Source: Salinilacustrithrix sp003476595
GTDB lineage: Bacteria; Actinomycetota; Acidimicrobiia; Acidimicrobiales; Salinilacustritrichaceae
Length of the DNA stretch: 64,000 nt
Assembly (NCBI GenBank): GCA_963972525.1
Contig: CAXAUZ010000001.1
Coordinates: forward strand, 124,001-188,000
Reading direction: 5' to 3'
Part shown: one piece after another, positions 28,323 through 35,967 of the stretch
Numbering within the stretch: position 1 is the stretch's first letter
Layout of the letters: each line of letters opens with the position of its first letter
Program-made: the position numbers and the translations under genes
Notes under the pieces: generated by a model
Told to the model about the DNA's origin: nothing
The model's input: only the letters and a program-made list of their open reading frames with translations
The model's database searches: none

Positions 28323-29861
28323 GTGGCGGCGGCGCTCTTCCTCTTCTGCTACACGCTTTTTCGGACGGTCCAGCCGATCGAAGGGACGACGCGCCTGCGG
28401 CGGTTCGCCGCGATCGTCGCCGAAGCAGGACTCGTCGGGCTCGCCGTCTCCGCAACGGGCTACTTCGAGTCACCCTTTGCCTTCTCGCTGCTCACCGCTG
28501 TCTCCGTTGCCGGCTTCGTCTCCGGCTTCGGGACGGGATTGCGTCTGGCGGGGGCCACCGCGCTCGCCATCGGTATACCGAGCATTGCCGAAGGCATGTC
28601 GTTCCAGGACGACGTGCGCCTCGTGGCGCAGTGGTCGGTCGAGCTGTTCCTCGTCGCCATCGTCGCGGCCTACGCCCGCCGCATCTCCGGGGAAGCTGAC
28701 GAACGCCAGGCCGTCGCGCTCGACCGGATGGGTCGCTTGGCTGACGCGAACGAACTGCTCTTCAGCCTTCACCAGGTAGCTCAGGAACTGCCCGCCTCCT
28801 TGGACCTCGACGAAGTGCTCGACAGCACGATCGATCGCCTCCGAGACCTGCTCTCGTTCGATACGGCGGCCGTGCTCGTCTTCGAGGAGAGCGACGGCTC
28901 CTGGTCGGTCGCACGTCGCTACGGCGCTCGGCTGCCGAACTCACTCCCTGTTCGCGATCTCCCGCCGCCGATCCGTCGCGCCGCTCGCGGGCTGCTGCCC
29001 GTCGTCGAGATGGCCGACGCGATGACCGCCAACGGTCCCGGGCTCTCCAACCAGGCGGTATCGGGCCTCTATGCGCCGCTGCAGGCTCGCGGGTTCCTCG
29101 TCGGGGTCATGGTCGTCGAGCGCCACCAGCTCGACCCCTTCACCGAACGTGACGTCGAGCTGCTGGGCGGCTTCGCCGAACCGGCTGCGCTCGCCATCGA
29201 CAACGCCCGCTGGTTCGCCCGCCTACGCACCGTCGGCGCCGACGAGGAGCGCACTCGCATCGCTCGTGACCTCCACGACCGCATCGGCCAGAGCCTGGCC
29301 TACCTGGCCTTCGAGCTCGACCGCATCGTCCGCAAGGACGAGCGGGGTGACGACGTGTCCCCGGACCTCGTGGGCATCCGAGAGGATGTGCGCGGGGTCG
29401 TCCGCGAGGTACGGGACACTCTGTATGACCTGCGCACCGATGTCTCCGACGAGCGCACTGTTCCGTCCGTACTCGAGGAGTTCGCCCAGCGCGTCCGAGA
29501 CCGGTCGGGCATCGAGGTGCGACTGCGCATCGACGAGACCGTCAGGATGCCGCAGCTGCAGGAGCGAGAGCTGTGGCGGATTGCCCAAGAGGCCATCGTC
29601 AACGCCGAGCGCCACAGCCACGGCACCCGCATCGACGTCTTCTGGCTCTCGGACGGCCGGGAGGCCGTGCTGGAGGTCCGGGACAACGGCGCGGGTATGC
29701 CCGTCGGGTCAGCCGGCCGGCTGGACAGCTACGGGATGCTCGGCATGCGGGAGCGGGCCGCCTCCATCGGGGCCAACCTCGCCGTCGGCTCGGTCCCTCG
29801 CGAGGGCGTCACGGTGCGCGTCTCCCTCCGGTCGGCACCGGACAGCGCGAAGTCCTTGTAG
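28323..29861 (+). CDS. NarL-family sensor histidine kinase with membrane and GAF domains
   Basis: The protein has membrane segments, a GAF domain (about residues 150-295 here) and a HisKA_3/HATPase core: RIARDLHDRIGQ with the phospho-acceptor His, AIVNAERHS as the N-box and DNGAGM as the G-box. The response regulator follows directly. GTG 28323 is the first standard start codon in the frame, but it falls in the middle of a hydrophobic helix. The in-frame sequence from 28176 (CTG, overlapping the tadC stop) reads as a plausible N-terminus with a full first helix and would give 561 residues. The signal sensed is unknown; the location implies control of pilus genes. Confidence 0.85.
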   Translation: MAAALFLFCYTLFRTVQPIEGTTRLRRFAAIVAEAGLVGLAVSATGYFESPFAFSLLTAVSVAGFVSGFGTGLRLAGATALAIGIPSIAEGMSFQDDVRLVAQWSVELFLVAIVAAYARRISGEADERQAVALDRMGRLADANELLFSLHQVAQELPASLDLDEVLDSTIDRLRDLLSFDTAAVLVFEESDGSWSVARRYGARLPNSLPVRDLPPPIRRAARGLLPVVEMADAMTANGPGLSNQAVSGLYAPLQARGFLVGVMVVERHQLDPFTERDVELLGGFAEPAALAIDNARWFARLRTVGADEERTRIARDLHDRIGQSLAYLAFELDRIVRKDERGDDVSPDLVGIREDVRGVVREVRDTLYDLRTDVSDERTVPSVLEEFAQRVRDRSGIEVRLRIDETVRMPQLQERELWRIAQEAIVNAERHSHGTRIDVFWLSDGREAVLEVRDNGAGMPVGSAGRLDSYGMLGMRERAASIGANLAVGSVPREGVTVRVSLRSAPDSAKSL

Positions 29862-29893
29862 CCTCCGGTCGGCCGACGACCCCGGAGATCCAG

Positions 29894-30529
29894 GTGCCCG
29901 ATCCGATCCGACTGCTGCTCGCCGACGACCACCGGATGCTTCGAGAGACGCTGAAGCGATCGATGCTCGACGAGGGCTTCGACGTGGTGGGCGAGGCATC
30001 GGACGGCCAGGAGGCTGTCGATCTGGCGGACGAGCTCCAACCCGACGTCATTCTGATGGACGTGACGATGCCCGAGTTCGACGGCGTCGAGGCCACCCGC
30101 CGGATCGTCGAGCGGCGCCCCGAGGCCCGCATCGTCATGCTGACCATGCACGCCGACCAGGATGTGATCGCGTCGGCCATCCGGGCGGGCGCATCCGGTT
30201 ACCTGGTCAAGGACTGCTCCTTCGACGAGGTCGCCGCAACGGTGCGGGAAGCGATCTCGGGCGAGGTCTCCCAGCAGGTCGCCGCCTCGATGCTTCGGGA
30301 GGCCAAAGGCCTCGCCGACGACGCCGAGTCGGTCATCACCAAGCGTGAGATCGAGGTGCTCCAGCTCATCGCCGACGGCTGCGCCACACCCGAGGTGGCC
30401 GAGCAGCTGTTCATCTCCCAGAAGACGGTGAAGAACCACCTGGCCTCGATCTACGCCAAGCTCGACGCTCGAGACCGCACCCAGGCCGTGCTGCAAGCCG
30501 TTCGCATGGGCATCGTCCGGCTGTACTGA
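29894..30529 (+). CDS. NarL/LuxR-type response regulator
   Basis: The 211-residue regulator has a receiver domain with the acidic pocket (ADDH at 10-13), phospho-acceptor Asp 56 in ILMDVTMP and the conserved Lys in YLVKD, then a LuxR helix-turn-helix (TKREIEVLQLIADG with SQKTVKNHL). It should be phosphorylated by the adjacent kinase. The GTG start is 32 bp after the kinase stop with a GGAG site. Position between the Tad motor genes and the Flp pilin genes suggests that pilin transcription is a target; no binding site could be identified. Confidence 0.9.
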   Translation: MPDPIRLLLADDHRMLRETLKRSMLDEGFDVVGEASDGQEAVDLADELQPDVILMDVTMPEFDGVEATRRIVERRPEARIVMLTMHADQDVIASAIRAGASGYLVKDCSFDEVAATVREAISGEVSQQVAASMLREAKGLADDAESVITKREIEVLQLIADGCATPEVAEQLFISQKTVKNHLASIYAKLDARDRTQAVLQAVRMGIVRLY

Positions 30530-30691
30530 GCGCCGCCCATACCGCGGCCTGACACGCAGGGTGGCGGCGCCCATACGAATTGGGCCGCACGACCTATGTA
30601 GCCGTGGCGGGAACGTGGCGATACTTAGTGCTGACAGGAACCCCGCTCCCGGACACCGGGTGCGACCTCAACCCAGGGAGCAACCCCAATC

Positions 30692-30883
30692 ATGCTGCAC
30701 TTCGACGTCCTCAAGGCTTGGATCCAGGCGCACATCGCCAAGACCGACCGTGGCGCCTCGCTCGTCGAGTACGCCCTCCTCGTGGCCCTCATCGCCGTGG
30801 TTTGCATCGTCGCGATCACCTTCCTCGGCAACACCGCGAGCGACAGCTTCTCGAACGTCGGCTCGGAGCTCCAGGCCGACTGA
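30692..30883 (+). CDS. flp: Flp family type IVb pilin (first copy)
   Basis: A 63-residue pilin precursor. The cleavage site for a TadV/CpaA-type prepilin peptidase is RG|ASLVEYALL, with Glu at +5 and Tyr at +6 as in all Flp pilins, followed by a ~20-residue hydrophobic helix and a short polar tail. Cleavage leaves a mature pilin of about 42 residues. Its ~160-bp upstream region holds a CAGGGAG-like ribosome site but no TAnnnT element that I trust, so it may use the adjacent regulator. A strong hairpin follows the stop codon. Confidence 0.92.
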   Translation: MLHFDVLKAWIQAHIAKTDRGASLVEYALLVALIAVVCIVAITFLGNTASDSFSNVGSELQAD

Positions 30884-30918
30884 TCGACCGGGCTCAGCCC
30901 GATCATCTGGATGTGCAC

Positions 30919-30946
30919 GAAGGGCGAGCCTGCGGGCTCGCCCTTC
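30919..30946 (+). terminator. Hairpin between the two pilin genes (partial terminator or RNA stabiliser)
   Basis: GAAGGGCGAGCC (30919-30930) pairs perfectly with GGCTCGCCCTTC (30935-30946) around a TGCG loop. There is no run of T after it, so it may limit rather than stop read-through into the second pilin, or protect the first pilin mRNA from 3' decay. Confidence 0.55.
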
Positions 30947-30981
30947 GGCGTCCAGGGAAGACCCGCACGACAGGAGCGACC

Positions 30982-31188
30982 ATGGCAACCAGCCGGAACC
31001 GGACCGAGGCCGTCGGCCAGCATCAGCGCCGCCGCGTCGACGTCGGGGCGAGCCTGGTCGAGTATGCGCTCCTGATCTCCCTGATCGCGGTGGTGTGCTT
31101 CGCCGCCGTGACGTTTCTCGGCGAGTCCAACAGCGGTGGGATCACCCGGTCGGCGTCCACCGTCGGCTCCGCCGTCGGGCTCGACTGA
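30982..31188 (+). CDS. flp: Flp family type IVb pilin (second copy)
   Basis: A 68-residue Flp-like precursor with a longer, very basic leader (about 22 residues including three consecutive Arg) before the processing site VG|ASLVEYALLISL. Glu +5 and Tyr +6 are kept. It is preceded by AGGAG at 6 nt. Sequence after the helix differs from the first pilin. Lying downstream of a hairpin, it is probably made in smaller amount, as a minor pilin; that is inference. Confidence 0.85.
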   Translation: MATSRNRTEAVGQHQRRRVDVGASLVEYALLISLIAVVCFAAVTFLGESNSGGITRSASTVGSAVGLD

Positions 31189-31194
31189 GTGAGG

Positions 31195-32652
31195 TCAGCG
31201 AGCCGGTCCGCAGGCGGACCGCCGGCAGGCGACCACCGAGTCGACATCCGAGAACACGATCCGCCACGCTGAGCTGAGCGCGAGCATCTGCGCCAGCGAG
31301 CTCCCGCGCTCCCACAGCACGACGTCGATGTCCCAGCGGTCGAGCACGTCCTGCCACCCGAGGCGACCGCGGGCGAGGATGATCTCGTCGCGGAACACGT
31401 CCTCGGGCAGCATGTCGACACGGTCGTCCACGAAGACCTCGCCGGTCGCCCCGTCCAGCACCTCCAGGAGGTTTCCGGTGGTGTCCTGGGATGCGAGCCG
31501 GCCCCCGTCCGCGGGGTCGACTGCCTCGAGCCAGGCCAGCGCCCGGTCCGGGTGCCCCACGAGCGCGTTCGGCGGCGTCGTCGAAGCCACGAGCGCAGCA
31601 CCCAGCAGGGCGACGGCGAGGACAGCGACGAACGCCGTGCCTATGCGGGGGCGGTCGTCGGACCGGAGGCTGCCGATCGGCCCGACGGTCGATGCGAAGG
31701 ACCAGATCAGCACGACGGTGGCGAACACGATGTTGCGCTGGGCGAGAAGGCCGCTGGCGGCGAAGCCCACCGCCGGCAGCGTGATCGACCAACGTGCCCG
31801 GCGGTGGACCAGCGCGAGCACGGTCATGCAGACCAGCACGAGGTAGCCGCGCTCGCCGATCGAGTCGTACCCGGGCGGCTGCCACTCGGTGACCTCGCCG
31901 AGCGCCGAGCTCTGCGTCAAAGCCTTCACCGGGAAGAACAGCGCCCGCAGCCCGAGCGGGCCGATCACGGCGAGCAACACTCCCCCAGCGACGGCTGCCA
32001 GCACTCGCACCTGCGCCACCGGGCGCTCCCCGTCGACAAGCGCGCCGATCGCGACCAGCACGACGAGGCCGGCGCCAACGGGGAACGACCCGTGGGCGTT
32101 GGCCCAGACCCACAGCACGGGCACGAGCGCCAAGGGGGGCACTCGACCCTCGAGCGCAAGCAGGATCAGGGCGAGCCCGATGACCCCGACCATGTACGGG
32201 CGGGGCGTCCACACTCCGGTCGCGACGGCGATGGCCGGCGCGACGGCCAGGACCCGACCGATCACGGTGGGCGCAGGTCGGGTCAGGGTCCAGATCAGCC
32301 CCATCGCAGTGACGAACAGTGCGACGGTCACAAGCCGGAGGCCGACACCACCGGCGAGCTGCTCGGCGCCGGCATAGAGCAGTGAAGCCAGCCAGGACTG
32401 GACGGTCCACGGCTCGCCGAGCGCGGTGAAGGTGTACGGATCGCTCGTCGGGACGCGTCCCTCGTCGAGGATCAGCCGGCCGGTCGCCAGGTGCGTGAAG
32501 AAGCTGTTGTCGTTGAGCGGGGTCGAGGCGAGCACAGCGCCCCAGGCGAGGACCAGCAGGCCGAGGATCGCGCCCAGGGAACCGATGCCCCCGGAGGGCT
32601 CCAACGGTGCGTCGTCGACCTCAGCGCTGTCGATCGTCGAGGCCGGTTGCAC
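31195..32652 (-). CDS. Multi-pass membrane protein, GT-C-like
   Basis: The 485-residue protein has about ten membrane segments between residues 28 and 365 and a soluble C-terminal end of ~120 residues. After the first helix comes DNSFFTHLATGRLILDEG, then DPYTFTALGEPWTVQSWL: a recurring pattern in predicted GT-C membrane transferases, where an acidic residue follows helix 1. Activity is not proven by the sequence. It is convergent with the second pilin gene (6 bp apart) and shares the strand with cpaF2 and rpsA. Pilin glycosylation is one possible role. Confidence 0.7.
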   Translation of the reverse strand: MQPASTIDSAEVDDAPLEPSGGIGSLGAILGLLVLAWGAVLASTPLNDNSFFTHLATGRLILDEGRVPTSDPYTFTALGEPWTVQSWLASLLYAGAEQLAGGVGLRLVTVALFVTAMGLIWTLTRPAPTVIGRVLAVAPAIAVATGVWTPRPYMVGVIGLALILLALEGRVPPLALVPVLWVWANAHGSFPVGAGLVVLVAIGALVDGERPVAQVRVLAAVAGGVLLAVIGPLGLRALFFPVKALTQSSALGEVTEWQPPGYDSIGERGYLVLVCMTVLALVHRRARWSITLPAVGFAASGLLAQRNIVFATVVLIWSFASTVGPIGSLRSDDRPRIGTAFVAVLAVALLGAALVASTTPPNALVGHPDRALAWLEAVDPADGGRLASQDTTGNLLEVLDGATGEVFVDDRVDMLPEDVFRDEIILARGRLGWQDVLDRWDIDVVLWERGSSLAQMLALSSAWRIVFSDVDSVVACRRSACGPAR

Positions 32653-32721
32653 GGCTCAAGCATGCAGCAGGGCGACGGCCAGTCCGGGGACCCGGCGCCT
32701 GCTGGTTGCCGTGCCTGCCGG

Positions 32722-34101
32722 TCAGCGCCGGAGCGCCTGCGCCTGCAGCGCTTCCTTGGCCGTGCCCTCGGGCATGAAGACCTCGGCGCCGAGCCGGATG
32801 CCGTGGTCCTGGAGCTTCTCGGCGAACTTGGGGCGCACGCCGGTGGCCTTGAGGTGGCCGCGGAACTTGCCGGCCTCGTCGACGCCCATCGTGTAGTCGA
32901 ACAGGAAGATGTCCTGGAGGGTGATGATGTCGCCCTCCATGCCCTGCACCTCGGTGATGTGGGTGATGCGGCGGGTGCCGTCCTTGAGGCGGGTCAGGTG
33001 CACGATCACGTCGATGGCCGAGGCCATCTGCTCGCGGATGGCCCGCACCGGCAGGTCGAAACCGGCCATGAGGGTCAGCGTCTCGAGGCGGGCGAGGGTG
33101 TCACGGGGGCCGTTGGAGTGCACCGTGGTGATCGAGCCGTCGTGACCGGTGTTCATGGCCTGGAGCATGTCCAGGGCCTCGCCGCCACGACACTCACCGA
33201 CGACCAGGCGATCGGGTCGCATGCGCAGGCTGTTCTTCACCAGGTCGCGGATGGTGACCGCACCGTTGCCCTGGATGTCGGCCGGGCGGGTCTCCATGCA
33301 GAGCACGTGCTCCTGGTGGAGCTGGAGCTCCTTGGCGTCCTCGATGGTGCAGATGCGCTCGTCCCCGGGGATGAAGCTGGACAGCACGTTCAACGTCGTC
33401 GTCTTACCGGTGCCGGTACCGCCGGAGACGATCACGTTCAGGCGACCGACGATGCAGGCCTGGAGGAACTTGGCCGACTCGGCGTTCAGCGTGCCGAAGC
33501 GGATGAGGTCGTCGACCTGGAACGGATCCTTGGAGAACTTGCGGATGGTGAGGAACGGGCCGTCGATCGCCAGGGGCGGGATGATGGCGTTCACGCGGGA
33601 GCCGTCGGGGAGGCGGGCGTCCACCATCGGCGACTGCTCGTCCACGCGGCGGCCGATCTCGGCGGCGATCTTCTCGATGATGCGCTGCAGGTGGTTGCCG
33701 TCGATGAACTTCACATCGGTCTTGGTGAGCTTGCCGTTCTGCTCCACGAACACCTGGTCCGGGCCGTTGCACATGACCTCCGAGACGGTGTCGTCCTGGA
33801 GGATCTGGTCGATCGGTCCGTAGCCGAGCACGTCGTCGGCGATGGCCTGGATCAGGTCGGCCTTCTCGGTGGCCGACAGCGGCGTGCGCTCGTTGGCCAG
33901 CGTCGCGTGGAGCTGCTCCATCACCCGGGCGCGCAGATCGTCCTCGGACAGGCGCTTGTCGAACAGCACCGGGCCGAGCTGCTCCATCAGGTGGTGGTGC
34001 ACCCGCTGGCGGAGCTCGTCGAGGGCCGGGTTCCGCCCCGATGGCGCCTCGGCGACGGCGACCGGGCCGCCCTCCTCGTGGATCTGCTTGTACAGGCTCA
34101 T
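32722..34101 (-). CDS. cpaF: Tad pilus assembly ATPase CpaF/TadA (second, stand-alone copy)
   Basis: A complete 459-residue CpaF with YGPIDQIL, EVMCNGPDQVFVE, Walker A GGTGTGKTT (227-235), CTIEDAKEL, and GECRGGEALDMLQAMNTGHDG-type Walker B/His box. It is similar through the core to the first copy but has a different N-terminal region and lacks the Ala/Pro tail. No TadB/TadC genes adjoin it. GGAGAGGG precedes the ATG by 6 nt. It may act with the platform proteins at 26.3-28.2 kb, for example in retraction or with the separate TadE/TadG set; which of these is unknown. Confidence 0.92.
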   Translation of the reverse strand: MSLYKQIHEEGGPVAVAEAPSGRNPALDELRQRVHHHLMEQLGPVLFDKRLSEDDLRARVMEQLHATLANERTPLSATEKADLIQAIADDVLGYGPIDQILQDDTVSEVMCNGPDQVFVEQNGKLTKTDVKFIDGNHLQRIIEKIAAEIGRRVDEQSPMVDARLPDGSRVNAIIPPLAIDGPFLTIRKFSKDPFQVDDLIRFGTLNAESAKFLQACIVGRLNVIVSGGTGTGKTTTLNVLSSFIPGDERICTIEDAKELQLHQEHVLCMETRPADIQGNGAVTIRDLVKNSLRMRPDRLVVGECRGGEALDMLQAMNTGHDGSITTVHSNGPRDTLARLETLTLMAGFDLPVRAIREQMASAIDVIVHLTRLKDGTRRITHITEVQGMEGDIITLQDIFLFDYTMGVDEAGKFRGHLKATGVRPKFAEKLQDHGIRLGAEVFMPEGTAKEALQAQALRR

Positions 34102-34206
34102 GCCACACCCTCTCCGGGACCGACGTCTACGGGGGGTTCATCGGCACATCCACGCAGGAACCGAAGCGATTTCGCACCGGCGGTTCCGGAAGGGGCGGAA
34201 AACGGC

Positions 34207-34236
34207 GAGATGCCCGCCCCGGAGGGCGGGCATCTC
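34207..34236 (-). terminator. Terminator hairpin after rpsA
   Basis: A perfect 13-bp stem (34207-34219 with 34224-34236) closes on a 4-nt loop and, on the minus strand, is followed within 3 nt by a short run of four T. It sits 40 bp after the rpsA stop and before cpaF2. Confidence 0.75.
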
Positions 34237-34275
34237 TCATCCGAGTTCGAGCGCTCCTCGCGGGAGCCCGCCGAC

Positions 34276-35685
34276 TCAGGCTTCGTCGCTCTCCGTGGCC
34301 TCGGCGGCCTCGTCGTCGGCGACCTCGGGGGCCTCGGACGTGTGGGCGACCTCGGTCTCGGCCTCGGCGCTGGGCTGCACGTCGCCGGCCTCGGCAGTCT
34401 CGCCCTCGGCACCCTCGGCCTCGGTCTCGTCCTCGGGGACCTCGCCGATGAAGTTGCCCTCGTCGTCGTACTGGTGCTCGCCGAAGGCGTCCTGGTACTC
34501 GGCGGCCACGACGCCACCCTCGGCGGCCTGCTTGATCGACAGGCTGATGCGGCGGCGCTGGAGGTCGAGGTCGATGATCTTGACCCACAGCTCCTCGCCC
34601 GGGGTGACGACCTGCTCGGGGAGGTCGACGTGGTGGGCCGACATCTCCGAGATGTGGACCAGACCCTCGATGCCCTCGCCCACCTGGACGAACGCACCGA
34701 AGGGCACCAGCTTGGTGACCCGGCCGTAGACCAGCTCGCCCACGCGGTGGGCGCCGGCGAACTCCTGCCACGGATCCTGCTGGGTGGCCTTGAGGGAGAG
34801 GGAGATGCGCTCGCGGTCGTTGTCGACCTCGAGGACCTGGACCTCGATCTCGTCGCCGACGGCCACAACGGAGCCGGGGTGGTCGACGTGCTTCCAGGAC
34901 AGCTCGGACACGTGCACGAGGCCGTCCATGCCGCCGAGGTCGACGAAGGCGCCGAAGTTCACGACGCTGGAGACCACGCCACGGCGGACCTCGCCGGGCT
35001 TGAGGTTCTGGAGGAAGTCCTCGCGCTGCTCGCGCTGGGTCTCCTCGAGCCAGGCCCGGCGGGACAGGACCACGTTGTTGCGGTTCTTGTCCAGCTCGAT
35101 GATCTTGGCCTCGAGGCTGCGGCCGACGTAGGGAGCCAGGTCGCGGACACGACGCAGCTCGACGAGGCTGGCGGGCAGGAAGCCACGCAGGCCGATGTCG
35201 ATGATGAGACCGCCCTTGACGACCTCGATGACCGGGCCGGTGACGACGCCCTCGGCCTCCTTGATCTCCTCGATCTTGCCCCAGGCACGCTCGTACTGCG
35301 CCCGCTTCTTGGACAGGATCAGGCGGCCTTCCTTGTCCTCCTTGGTGAGGACGAGGGCCTCGACGATGTCGCCGAGGGAGACGACCTCGGACGGGTCGAC
35401 GTCGTTGCGGATGCTCAGCTCACGGGAGGGCACGACGCCCTCGCTCTTGAAGCCGATGTCCAGCAGGACCTCGTCCTTGTCGATGCGGACGACCTTGCCC
35501 TCGACGAGCTGGCCGTCCTCGACGGTGACCATCGTGTCGTCGATGAGGTCGGCGAAGGAGCCGACGTCGTTGGAGGTGATCTGGCGGGGCGTGTACTCGC
35601 CCTCGTCGTTGAAGGTGCCCATCTCGCTGGGGCTCTCGGTGAGGCCCGCAGGGACGAGGGTGGCGCTGGACGTGGTGTCGGTCAA
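34276..35685 (-). CDS. rpsA: 30S ribosomal protein S1
   Basis: S1 binds mRNA on the 30S subunit. The 469-residue protein has four S1 (OB-fold) repeats: about 57-130, 140-205, 225-295 and 312-382, the last two with the classic FGAFVDLGGMDGLVHVSELSW and FGAFVQVGEGIEGLVHISEMS forms, then an acidic C-terminal tail rich in Glu and Ala. Four repeats is the actinobacterial form. The first possible start is TTG 35685; an ATG at 35622 is the alternative because the 21 residues between are Thr/Ser-rich and have no good ribosome site. TACCTT at 35758-35763 may be its -10. The gene is separated from polA by an inserted module. Confidence 0.95.
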   Translation of the reverse strand: MTDTTSSATLVPAGLTESPSEMGTFNDEGEYTPRQITSNDVGSFADLIDDTMVTVEDGQLVEGKVVRIDKDEVLLDIGFKSEGVVPSRELSIRNDVDPSEVVSLGDIVEALVLTKEDKEGRLILSKKRAQYERAWGKIEEIKEAEGVVTGPVIEVVKGGLIIDIGLRGFLPASLVELRRVRDLAPYVGRSLEAKIIELDKNRNNVVLSRRAWLEETQREQREDFLQNLKPGEVRRGVVSSVVNFGAFVDLGGMDGLVHVSELSWKHVDHPGSVVAVGDEIEVQVLEVDNDRERISLSLKATQQDPWQEFAGAHRVGELVYGRVTKLVPFGAFVQVGEGIEGLVHISEMSAHHVDLPEQVVTPGEELWVKIIDLDLQRRRISLSIKQAAEGGVVAAEYQDAFGEHQYDDEGNFIGEVPEDETEAEGAEGETAEAGDVQPSAEAETEVAHTSEAPEVADDEAAEATESDEA

Positions 35686-35813
35686 AGGGATCTTCTAACT
35701 CGGTCGCTGGGTTTTCCGGACAAGACCCGGCCGCAGGGCGCGACAGGCCAATCAGCAAAGGTAGCAGCGAACCGGGGCCGTCGCCCAGTGCCGGGTTGCG
35801 CTGGCCGGCCGGA

Positions 35814-35865
35814 CCGTTCTGGGCCGCGGAGCACGCCTTGAGGGCGTGGGGGGCGCTCCGGAACC
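35814..35865 (+). repeat. Repeat A, copy 1
   Basis: Begins CCGTTCTGGGCCGCGGAGC and folds on itself through CACGCC/GGCGTG. It lies upstream of rpsA and 8 bp before copy 2. Confidence 0.7.
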
Positions 35866-35873
35866 CTCCTCGA

Positions 35874-35926
35874 TCGTTCTGGGCCGCGGAGCGCGCCTCT
35901 GATGCGTGTGTCGCACCCCAGAACGG
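35874..35926 (+). repeat. Repeat A, copy 2
   Basis: Begins TCGTTCTGGGCCGCGGAGC and ends CCCAGAACGG, so its ends are inverted repeats (CGTTCTGGG / CCCAGAACG). An ATG inside the repeat (35902) is in frame with the next gene but is unlikely to be its start. Confidence 0.75.
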
Positions 35927-35967
35927 CCCTCGGCGTTCCTGTCACCAGGTACCTGGATGATCATGAG

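Noticed and set aside
30531..30569. GCGCCGCC/GGCGGCGC inverted repeat after the response regulator as a terminator
   Set aside because: Only 8 bp with a 23-nt loop and no T run; such pairs arise easily in GC-rich DNA.
32491..35841. A 1116-codon open frame on the plus strand opposite cpaF2 and rpsA
   Set aside because: It mirrors the codon pattern of two well-recognised minus-strand genes; its product is Asp/Leu/Val/Gly-rich with no domain. High-GC genes commonly leave such antisense frames.
35902..35967. Longer start of the AbiEi-like gene at ATG 35902
   Set aside because: That ATG lies within repeat A, and the 22 residues it would add do not look like the family N-terminus.
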